Source of the DNA: Candidatus Aminicenantota bacterium | GTDB lineage: Bacteria; Acidobacteriota; Aminicenantia; UBA2199 | Direction of reading: 5' to 3' | Assembly (NCBI GenBank): GCA_030671465.1 | Contig: DAOVIP010000008.1 | Span: 1 to 13,708 of the forward strand | DNA length: 13,708 nucleotides | Shown here: positions 7,304-13,708 of the stretch, one piece after another | Position numbering within the stretch: position 1 is the stretch's first letter | Layout of the letters: each line of letters starts with the position of its first letter | Program-made: the position numbers and the translations under genes | Notes under the pieces: generated by a model | The model's database searches: none | What the model was told of the DNA's origin: nothing | What the model saw: only the letters and a program-made list of their open reading frames with translations

Positions 7304-8254
7304 TTAAACATTTATTTTTTTTTCCGCTATCATTACCCGGTTCTTCCCCTCGTTTTTCGAACGATACAGGGCAATATCGACACTTCTGATAAAACTCTCC
7401 GCATCGGAAATTTCGGGACCGTACTGGGTAACACCCGCACTAATGGTTGATTTAATGGAGTGACCCTGAAAATCCAATTTCATTTTCTCAATTTTTTGCC
7501 TGATTCTTTCAGCCAATTTGCAGGCCCCATCGATCATGGTCTCAGGCAGAAGTAGCAGGAACTCCTCCCCCCCAAACCGGCTGGCCGTATCCTGTTCCCT
7601 GAGACTGCGGGAAATGGTAAGGGCAATTTTTTTCAGATATTCATCACCGGCCAGATGCCCGTATGAATCATTGATGGCTTTGAAATCATCGATATCCAGC
7701 ATCACGATACTGAACAGACGCTGGTTGCGTCTGACTATTTTAATCTGGGTTTCCAATTCATTCAAAATGAACCTTTTGTTATACATTCCAGTCAGAGAAT
7801 CCGTTGAGGCAAAGGTAAACAGTTTGGCATGGTATCTTTCCTCAACCTCATCATTATAACTGAAACGCAGAACAGTTTCACCAATCTCAATTTTATCACC
7901 GGATTTGAGAATGTTCTGTTTGATCAATATTCCATTCACATAGGTACCATTGGTGGAATCAAGGTCTTTGATGATGACTTGTTCCAGGACATTAGAAAAA
8001 ATTGGATTGATTTCACTATGGACTTTACTGATCTTGGAATCATCCAGGATTATATCATTGTCTTTATCCCTTCCTATCAAAATCCTGTCCTGATTTAAAG
8101 TAAAAACTTTTCCAAAATCGGTTTCATTCCCAGACATGACCGTGAAAATAAGATTGAATTGATGCTCGGAAGTATCCTCGTCAATTGTGCTCCTTACTTT
8201 GAGTGGATCGACCACTGTTTTCTCAAAAGGGTCAAAGTTATCATTATTATCCAT
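7304..8254 (-). CDS. FHA-GGDEF diguanylate cyclase
   Basis: A 316-residue cytoplasmic protein predicted to make cyclic di-GMP from two GTP. An N-terminal acidic tail (about 1-32) contains EKTVVDP. The FHA domain (about 33-132) has GRDKDNDIIL, the SKVHSEI core with the expected serine and histidine, and LDSTNGTYVNG, so its phospho-threonine binding site looks intact. The GGDEF domain (about 150-312) starts at DSLTGMYNKR and has the metal-binding LDIDDFKAINDSYGH segment, the active-site GGEEF at 228-232, and ALYRSKNEGKNR near the end. The product-inhibition I-site RxxD is present as REQD at 219-222, five residues before GGEEF. There is no membrane segment, so a Ser/Thr kinase acting on this protein or a partner is the likely input. 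The ATG at 8254 has AAGG 4 nt upstream. It follows sucD by 51 nt. An A9 run near the 3' end lies at 7315-7323. Confidence 0.94.
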   Translation of the reverse strand: MDNNDNFDPFEKTVVDPLKVRSTIDEDTSEHQFNLIFTVMSGNETDFGKVFTLNQDRILIGRDKDNDIILDDSKISKVHSEINPIFSNVLEQVIIKDLDSTNGTYVNGILIKQNILKSGDKIEIGETVLRFSYNDEVEERYHAKLFTFASTDSLTGMYNKRFILNELETQIKIVRRNQRLFSIVMLDIDDFKAINDSYGHLAGDEYLKKIALTISRSLREQDTASRFGGEEFLLLLPETMIDGACKLAERIRQKIEKMKLDFQGHSIKSTISAGVTQYGPEISDAESFIRSVDIALYRSKNEGKNRVMIAEKKINV

Positions 8255-8305
8255 TTACCTTATCCTAACTCTTTCCTGTCAAACATTCAATACTTCACTT
8301 GAATA

Positions 8306-9184
8306 TCAGCCGTTCTCATCCAAAATCCGTTTGACTGTGATTCCAATCTCAGCAGGTGTATCCACAACCTGAATTCCATTTTCCTTGAGAATTCGGATTT
8401 TCTCAGAAGCAGTGCCTTTGCCTCCAGAAATTATAGCCCCTGCATGGCCCATTCTTCTTCCGGGAGGTGCTGTCTGACCGGAGATAAAGGAAATAACCGG
8501 CTTATCCACATATTTCTTTATATAAACGGCTGCTTCTTCTTCTGCAGATCCCCCGATTTCACCAATCATGACAATGGCCTCCGTTTCTTTATCCTGGTTA
8601 AACAATTCAATGATATCAACGAAATTTGAGCCAATGATAGGATCACCACCGATACCGACTGCAGTCGACTGTCCCATACCCAGGTTTGAAATCTGGTGAA
8701 CCGCTTCATAGGTCAGGGTTCCGGATCTGGAAACCACACCGATTCGACCTTTCTGATGGATTTTCCCGGGCATGATACCCACTTTGGCTTCTCCTGGAGT
8801 AATGATACCCGGACAATTCGGTCCGATCATGCGCGACTCGGTTGTTTTCAAAAAATGTTTAACCTTAACCATATCCAGGGTCGGGATTCCCTCGGTGATG
8901 CAGATAATGACCTTTATGCCCGCACTGGCAGCTTCCAATATGGCATCGGCTGCAAAAGCGGCCGGTACAAATATGACCGACACATTGGCACTCCAATTTG
9001 TTACTGCTGCTTCGACTGTATTGAAAACCGGACGCTCAAGATGGCGGGTACCTCCTTTTCCCGGAGTCACACCGGCCACCACATTGGTACCGTACTCAAT
9101 CATATGAGTAGCATGAAAAGTGCCTTCCCGTCCGGTAAAGCCCTGAACCACCACTCTGGAATTCTTGTCTACAAGTATTGACAA
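8306..9184 (-). CDS. sucD: Succinyl-CoA synthetase (ADP/GDP-forming) subunit alpha
   Basis: With SucC it interconverts succinyl-CoA plus NDP and phosphate with succinate, CoA and NTP, a substrate-level phosphorylation step of the TCA cycle or of succinate/propionate fermentation. The CoA-binding Rossmann domain opens with [30 protein letters not shown] (121-130) and [11 protein letters not shown] (150-160) are typical. The phosphorylated active-site His247 sits in [12 protein letters not shown]. Length 292 is standard. The start is TTG at 9184, not ATG. It is supported by an AAAGGAG at 9191-9197 with a 6-nt spacer, by the match of [10 protein letters not shown] to the family N-terminus, and by the absence of another in-frame Met before residue 28. 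The start lies one base after the sucC stop, so translational coupling is likely. Confidence 0.96.
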   Translation of the reverse strand: MSILVDKNSRVVVQGFTGREGTFHATHMIEYGTNVVAGVTPGKGGTRHLERPVFNTVEAAVTNWSANVSVIFVPAAFAADAILEAASAGIKVIICITEGIPTLDMVKVKHFLKTTESRMIGPNCPGIITPGEAKVGIMPGKIHQKGRIGVVSRSGTLTYEAVHQISNLGMGQSTAVGIGGDPIIGSNFVDIIELFNQDKETEAIVMIGEIGGSAEEEAAVYIKKYVDKPVISFISGQTAPPGRRMGHAGAIISGGKGTASEKIRILKENGIQVVDTPAEIGITVKRILDENG

Positions 9185-9185
9185 A

Positions 9186-10349
9186 TCATGCTCCTTTGGA
9201 TAAATTAACTGCTTTCTGAGCAGCTTCCGGTAAGCTCATCTCAAGCACAAAATCGATTCCTGACTCCCGGATAATTTTTCGCCCTTCTTCTTCATTGGTC
9301 CCCACCAAGCGTATGACAATGGGCACATTGACTTCCATTACCTTAATGGCATTCACAATGCCTCTGGCCACCAGGTCGGTCCGGACAATGCCCCCGAAAA
9401 TATTCACAAAAACTGTTTTGACATTTTTATCATCCAGTAAAATCTTAAATGCCTCTTTGACCCGGTCTTCGGATGTTCCCCCTCCGACATCTAAAAAATT
9501 GGCCGGTTCACCTCCATAATATTTGATAATATCCATGGTGGCCATGGCCAAACCGGCCCCATTGACCATACACCCAATATTGCCGTCCAGCCGGATGTAA
9601 TTCAAATCATACTTGGACGCCTCAACTTCCAGAGGCTCTTCCTCATCCAAATCCCTCATTTCAAGAATATGGGAATGCTTGAAAAGCGCATTGTCATCAA
9701 AATTTATCTTGCCGTCCAGAGCAACAACCTCATCCTTATCGGTTATGATCAAGGGATTGATTTCCACCAGTGAGGCATCCGTTTCCATGAAAAGTTTGTA
9801 CAGATTCTTTATCAGACCGGAGAAATTCTTCTGCTGTTCTTTGGTCAAACCCAGGTAATACACCAATTTTCGAAAGTGAAATCCCGAAAAACCGGTTACC
9901 GGATGGACATGTATCTTGGCAATCAATTCCGGATTTTTGGCTGCAACCTTTTCGATTTCCATTCCACCCTCGGTCGAGGCTATAATGACCGGCATCTCTC
10001 TTTCCCGGTCCACGATAATGGCCAGATACAATTCTTTTTTAATTTCCAGCGCCTGTTCAATCAGTACCTTCCGGACCTGTTTGCCCAAGGGACCGGTTTG
10101 TTTGCTCACCAGTTTCATCCCGATGATTTCCCTGGCTGCCTTACCCGCCTCTTCAAGATTATGCAGGAGCCTGACACCTCCGGCTTTCCCACGACCCCCG
10201 GCATGAACCTGGGCCTTGATCACACAGGGGAAACCCATTGACTCCGCATTTACAATGGCCTTATCTACGTCTTCAGCCACTGCCCCTTGGGGAACCGGAA
10301 CTTTAAAATCCCTGAAAATCTGCTTGGCCTGATATTCATGAACCTTCAT
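9186..10349 (-). CDS. sucC: Succinyl-CoA synthetase (ADP/GDP-forming) subunit beta
   Basis: This is the nucleotide-binding, specificity-giving partner of SucD, 387 residues, the usual length. The N-terminal ATP-grasp domain starts with [12 protein letters not shown] and contains [16 protein letters not shown] (47-62). Metal and phosphate ligands are seen in LVEINPL (194-200) and [14 protein letters not shown]. The C-terminal CoA-ligase domain has [18 protein letters not shown] (256-273), the [12 protein letters not shown] turn (280-291) and [11 protein letters not shown]. No key segment is missing. The ATG at 10349 is preceded by AAAGGAG (complement of 10354-10360) with a 4-5 nt spacer. It lies 38 nt after the propeller gene, which leaves little room for a private promoter unless that sits inside the propeller gene. 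Whether it uses ADP or GDP cannot be read confidently. Confidence 0.97.
   Translation of the reverse strand: MKVHEYQAKQIFRDFKVPVPQGAVAEDVDKAIVNAESMGFPCVIKAQVHAGGRGKAGGVRLLHNLEEAGKAAREIIGMKLVSKQTGPLGKQVRKVLIEQALEIKKELYLAIIVDREREMPVIIASTEGGMEIEKVAAKNPELIAKIHVHPVTGFSGFHFRKLVYYLGLTKEQQKNFSGLIKNLYKLFMETDASLVEINPLIITDKDEVVALDGKINFDDNALFKHSHILEMRDLDEEEPLEVEASKYDLNYIRLDGNIGCMVNGAGLAMATMDIIKYYGGEPANFLDVGGGTSEDRVKEAFKILLDDKNVKTVFVNIFGGIVRTDLVARGIVNAIKVMEVNVPIVIRLVGTNEEEGRKIIRESGIDFVLEMSLPEAAQKAVNLSKGA
9191..9197 (-). promoter_or_regulatory. Shine-Dalgarno that sets the TTG start of sucD
   Basis: The minus strand reads AAAGGAG inside the last codons of sucC, 6 nt before the TTG at 9184. Its strength probably compensates for the weaker TTG start and couples sucD translation to sucC, keeping the subunits near equal. 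Confidence 0.75.
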
Positions 10350-10387
10350 CGCTTCTCCTTTTTCATGACATGCCTATTTTTAATGAA

Positions 10388-12412
10388 TTACAGCTCTTTT
10401 TGGTACACTTTAGAATTACCGAATTCATCAACAATTTTTATAAAAATATTTTTCCTCTTATTTACCGGCTTCAACCGAAACATATAGTTTTCCAGCTTGG
10501 AATCATTGATCATATCATCCGGAATGACCGGATACCACAATTTGCCATCATAGGAATACAAAACCTCAGAGATCAACGAGGTCAGATCCATGACCTTGAA
10601 CTTTATTTGATTGCCACTCCGAACCAATTCGGACAAGCGGGGAGCCGTAGAATCAATGAGGAAACTCTTGGAAATTTTTGAGGCAGATATTGAAGTGGAA
10701 GGGGGATTGTCCAAGGAATCATCCACATTGACCTTCATGACATACAATCCGTCCTCAAACAATTCCATATCCAGCTTCAGGGTGTTCTCCCCGAAATCCA
10801 TTTTAATGGGAATCCAGTTCCGGTCCGAAGTTTTTTTAAGGTAAACAGAGTACTTCAGCTCATCATTATTGGGATCCTGGGCCATCCACTTAACCTGAAG
10901 ATATTTTCCCGGTTTGCTTGTGTTTTTTTTCTGGTTCAGCCGGGATTTTTTATGGTTTGATTTTTTAATTTCAATGGTTTTCATCCGGGGTTTCAGGTTG
11001 GTCTGCAGATAATATACCCGGTAGTCATTTAAATAGGGCGTGCCCCCTATATTGGATGAATTGAGCATCACCTTGATTTGAAAATAGCGGTATCCGGTAA
11101 TATTGATACTGGAGTTCTGGCCATCGGCAAAAGGAGGTGACCAATCGGTCCAGGTATTATCGGCAATGTTAGAATTACCGGCCCGTACAAACAAGGTCAC
11201 CTTCATGCTCGGTGAGGTGTCCGAATCCCAGTACACCCTACCCAATTTTGATTGAACTTCCAGGTCATAGATTTCGGACAAGAAAGAGCCCTTATTGATC
11301 ACATTCTCGCCCAAATTGGCAATAGCCGCGGTGTTATTGCTGATAATGGTAAACCCCTTGTTGTTCCTGATGATTTTATATACCTGAGCGGATTCACTCT
11401 CATAGACCAGTGAAAAACCGCCATCCTTTTTTACCCGGTAGATACGGCCCGAGTTCCCGGTGCCAACCAGGACGCTGTTGCCATTCGGGTCATAACAGAT
11501 GGTATAGATATAATCATCCAGGGATGACCAGATCGGTTCCACCGTGCCATTGGGTTGCAAACAATATAGAATACTCTTTTCCTTTATATATTTTTTCATC
11601 TCCTCCGGGTCTTTTGAGAAAATGGGTTCCATATCAATCGTTTCAGGGTGTTTTTTTCTAACAATCCCACGGGTAGCAGAAAAATAAATATTACCCTCTT
11701 TGTCCTCACATATTCCCCGTATCTCTTCCAGAGGAGAATCATAGAGGACCTTCACCTTGCGGTTTTCAATCTTGTATAACACCCCCCGGTCTCCACTTCC
11801 GGCCAGAATGGAATTGTCACGGGTAATATAAAGACTGATCAGGTGGGAATCCTCGGTTTCACAAATTTTGCTGACTTCACCGCTGATCTTTAGCCGATAC
11901 AGTCCACCACTGTTTCCCACGGCACAGATGATATCCCCGTTGCGGTCCTCTTTGATTTCCCAGATAAATTTGTTATCGGGATCAAATACCACTTTCACCT
12001 TTTTTTTCTTATCGATATGATAAACTTTTCCATTGGGAGATGAACCCACGTATATTTCATTATTCCGGTTTATCAACAATGCATAAAAGTCGAGTTGCTC
12101 GCTCTCAAAAATTTTTTCAACTGCCTGGGTTTGGGAATTCACCCGATACAGAATCGATTGATGACCGGTTCCGATATACAGGTCACCATTTCTGGAAATA
12201 TCCGCTGAAAGGTAATATTCCCTCTCAGGCCCCTTAATAGTCTTGATTTGCGGGCCCAGAAACAGACGTCCCTGACTGTCAATACTGGTTCCCTTGAGCT
12301 CTCCCTTCTCAAAATTCTTATAATACCGGGCCTCAACTTTTTTTACCTGAACCGCATTTAGTGATATGAACAGTGAGAGAAAAATCAGCAGAATGATATT
12401 TTTTTTTGACAT
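10388..12412 (-). CDS. Secreted beta-propeller protein with discoidin-like and Ig/FN3-like domains
   Basis: A 674-residue exported protein without recognised enzymatic motifs. Residues 1 to about 20 form a signal peptide (KK then a leucine/isoleucine core, ending near SLNA). Seven similar repeats follow, the mark of a seven-bladed propeller: DLYIGTG (77-83), EIYVGSSPNGKVYHID (119-134), DIICAVGNSGGLYRL (160-174), SILAGSGDRGVLYKIE (201-216), NIYFSATRGIVRK (241-253), SVLVGTGNSGRIYRVK (313-328) and a weaker one near 353-368. An insertion of about 45 residues lies between blades 5 and 6. Residues about 380-470 have a discoidin/galactose-binding look (VYWDSDTSPSMKV, WTDWSPPF, YRYFQIKV). A lysine-rich linker (483-500) leads to Ig/FN3-like strands. 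The ATG at 12412 has GAGAGG (complement of 12417-12422) inside the preceding gene, only 1 nt past its stop. It probably works in the periplasm or at the surface with that partner. An A9 run spans codons 2-5. Confidence 0.82.
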   Translation of the reverse strand: MSKKNIILLIFLSLFISLNAVQVKKVEARYYKNFEKGELKGTSIDSQGRLFLGPQIKTIKGPEREYYLSADISRNGDLYIGTGHQSILYRVNSQTQAVEKIFESEQLDFYALLINRNNEIYVGSSPNGKVYHIDKKKKVKVVFDPDNKFIWEIKEDRNGDIICAVGNSGGLYRLKISGEVSKICETEDSHLISLYITRDNSILAGSGDRGVLYKIENRKVKVLYDSPLEEIRGICEDKEGNIYFSATRGIVRKKHPETIDMEPIFSKDPEEMKKYIKEKSILYCLQPNGTVEPIWSSLDDYIYTICYDPNGNSVLVGTGNSGRIYRVKKDGGFSLVYESESAQVYKIIRNNKGFTIISNNTAAIANLGENVINKGSFLSEIYDLEVQSKLGRVYWDSDTSPSMKVTLFVRAGNSNIADNTWTDWSPPFADGQNSSINITGYRYFQIKVMLNSSNIGGTPYLNDYRVYYLQTNLKPRMKTIEIKKSNHKKSRLNQKKNTSKPGKYLQVKWMAQDPNNDELKYSVYLKKTSDRNWIPIKMDFGENTLKLDMELFEDGLYVMKVNVDDSLDNPPSTSISASKISKSFLIDSTAPRLSELVRSGNQIKFKVMDLTSLISEVLYSYDGKLWYPVIPDDMINDSKLENYMFRLKPVNKRKNIFIKIVDEFGNSKVYQKEL

Positions 12413-12413
12413 A

Positions 12414-13708
12414 TTACCTCTCTTTAATCTTTAATTTAAACAGTTTTTGCCCGTTTACTACAGCCGGCACTTCCATCTGGTATTCGGTCAGGGTTGAAAA
12501 CCGCATTTCAGACTGGTCCATTGAAGTCGAATTGAACCGGAACACATTGCGCATGGTCATGGGCAGGTTGGAATATTCGTAACCTTTAATGAACAAGCCC
12601 TGTACCGGGGTCATGATCTTGAAATAAATCCTGTTGTTTTTGCGCAAATTATTGATGGCCCGGATCAGAGAATTGAGCTTTTGGGGGAAATAACTGACCT
12701 TGATATTTTTCGAATCAAATTTCATCAATTCATCCTTATCCGCCACCAGCAGGTAGAAAACTGAACCGGGTTTGAGATTGGGAACCTTAATATTTACTTT
12801 CTCTTTGAAAGAGTTCCCCCTCTCGTTGTCCAAAAAAAGGCGAACATCCATTATTTCACCGGGAGAATAGACAAACTTATCGATGATGACATTTTCAATG
12901 CTGGCTCGCCTGATGTTCTCCGAACCACTTATTTCAAAATCCATTTTCTGGATTTTTATGGTCTTTTCCCGGTTATTCATCAGGAAAAAGTTGATGGCCA
13001 GAACCAGGTTTGAAAACTCTTCAAAGGCATTGGTTCCGCTGAAGATATCATTAATGGTAATATTTTGCTCATTTTCTATAAAAATTTTCCCCTTGACCTC
13101 CATCGAATAAAAGCCATACTGCTGGTATTCAGACTGAAAAATATTGACCAGAGAGATATGAGAGAGTGCCGGGGTCAGCAGCGGATGATTCACCATCTGC
13201 ACTGCAAATTTTCGGTTTCTGTTTTTTAAAAACACTTTCAGGGGGATCATGTATGGGGTTCGACCCAGCTCGGCCTGGACCGAGGAAAAACGGTCCTGAA
13301 CCACAGCACCTACCATTTGCCTGGATCCGGTCAGCCGGAAAGAACTCTGGTATGAAGGCACTATGGATATCACTTCGCCCTTATACAGGGGAAAATCAAC
13401 CAAACCAAGGTTAAAAAAAGGATGGCCAAACAAATAAATCTTGTTGCCATCAACATGGGTCACGGTCCCGGAAGCCTTGTATTCGTAATCACCGGTCAGC
13501 AGGGGAATGGTCGCTGCATCGGCAGGAGCTATTTTGAAAAAATCCGGATTCAGGGTGTCCTTTTTCAACTGGGCGGACAATTTCAAACTGCCTGCCGGAG
13601 AAAAAACCGGATTCAGAAAATTCAGGGTGGATGGATTCAATCCCCGTTGGTCGGATATCAATTTAATGGGAGAAATCTCCCGGATGGTCCCGAAATTGGA
13701 GCGTCTGA
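12414..13708 (-). CDS. SpoIVB/peptidase S55-like secreted protein, 5' end beyond the window
   Basis: The frame is open from the window edge to a TAA at 12414-12416, giving about 430 C-terminal residues. A TTG at 13661 exists but is not a likely start, because coding continues upstream (NFGTIREISPIKL). The visible part matches the pattern of S55-domain proteins in Acidobacteriota: IAPADAATIPLLTGDYEY, then GTVTHVDGNKIYLFGHPF with the histidine codon at 13422-13424, then IVPSYQSSFRL, VGAVVQDRFSS and LGRTPYMIPLKV. In such proteins the GMSGSP serine motif normally lies N-terminal to this region, so it would be off-window; I cannot say whether the peptidase is active. After about residue 165 of the fragment come beta-rich segments resembling Ig-like domains. 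The product is probably exported. The propeller gene starts 1 nt later. The family call rests on remembered motif patterns. Confidence 0.78.
   Translation of the reverse strand, partial: RRSNFGTIREISPIKLISDQRGLNPSTLNFLNPVFSPAGSLKLSAQLKKDTLNPDFFKIAPADAATIPLLTGDYEYKASGTVTHVDGNKIYLFGHPFFNLGLVDFPLYKGEVISIVPSYQSSFRLTGSRQMVGAVVQDRFSSVQAELGRTPYMIPLKVFLKNRNRKFAVQMVNHPLLTPALSHISLVNIFQSEYQQYGFYSMEVKGKIFIENEQNITINDIFSGTNAFEEFSNLVLAINFFLMNNREKTIKIQKMDFEISGSENIRRASIENVIIDKFVYSPGEIMDVRLFLDNERGNSFKEKVNIKVPNLKPGSVFYLLVADKDELMKFDSKNIKVSYFPQKLNSLIRAINNLRKNNRIYFKIMTPVQGLFIKGYEYSNLPMTMRNVFRFNSTSMDQSEMRFSTLTEYQMEVPAVVNGQKLFKLKIKER

Noticed and set aside
8255..8305. TTGACA on the minus strand (8277-8282) between sucD and the GGDEF gene as a promoter
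   Set aside because: No -10 element lies 16-18 nt downstream; that position holds the ribosome binding site and start codon region.
8696..9181. Open plus-strand stretch of about 160 codons opposite sucD
   Set aside because: sucD is unambiguous on the minus strand; the plus-strand product is histidine/glycine-rich shadow sequence without family features.
13659..13661. TTG at 13661 as the start of the S55-like gene
   Set aside because: The frame stays open to the window edge and the upstream residues fit the protein; there is no signal peptide after the TTG, although the product is expected to be exported.

Overview
The window reads as a compact bacterial chromosome segment with no sign of mobile DNA. 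I see no tRNA, rRNA, CRISPR array, IS element or phage gene. Ten genes fill almost all of it, and no gene-free stretch exceeds about 160 bases. The phylum cannot be fixed from the sequence alone. A DUF4388 (PATAN-type) protein, a secreted SpoIVB/S55-like protein paired with a secreted beta-propeller, and an FHA-GGDEF protein together remind me most of Acidobacteriota or the related Aminicenantes lineage. That assignment is inference. Base composition leans AT, and lysine/asparagine-rich proteins with frequent A8-A9 runs suit such a genome. The N-terminal signal sequences and the outer-envelope style of the proteins suggest a Gram-negative-type cell.

Block 1 (about 1-5805, plus strand) has a perfect-consensus sigma70-type promoter at 97-124. 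It is followed by a DUF4388 protein, guaA (GMP synthase) and dnaE (replicative DNA polymerase III alpha). Gaps are 51 and 31 nt, so the three genes may be one transcription unit. guaA supplies guanine nucleotides and dnaE consumes dGTP, so the pair makes metabolic sense. The DUF4388 protein is probably a signalling or adaptor protein.

Block 2 (13708-5845, minus strand) has seven genes in one direction. In transcription order they are: the 3' part of an S55/SpoIVB-like secreted protein (5' end beyond the window), a secreted seven-bladed propeller protein, sucC, sucD, an FHA-GGDEF diguanylate cyclase, a small DUF4845-like membrane protein, and a PerM/AI-2E-family membrane protein. Gaps are 1, 38, 1, 51 and 24 nt, and the last pair overlaps, so read-through is plausible over the whole block. 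The sucCD pair makes ATP (or GTP) from succinyl-CoA. The flanking genes concern the cell envelope and c-di-GMP signalling.

The two blocks converge at 5806-5844, with only 39 nt between the stop codons and no convincing terminator. The less ordinary items are the S55-like plus propeller pair, the possible phospho-threonine tail on the FHA-GGDEF protein, and a DnaE whose PHP metal-ligand set looks complete, which suggests built-in proofreading.
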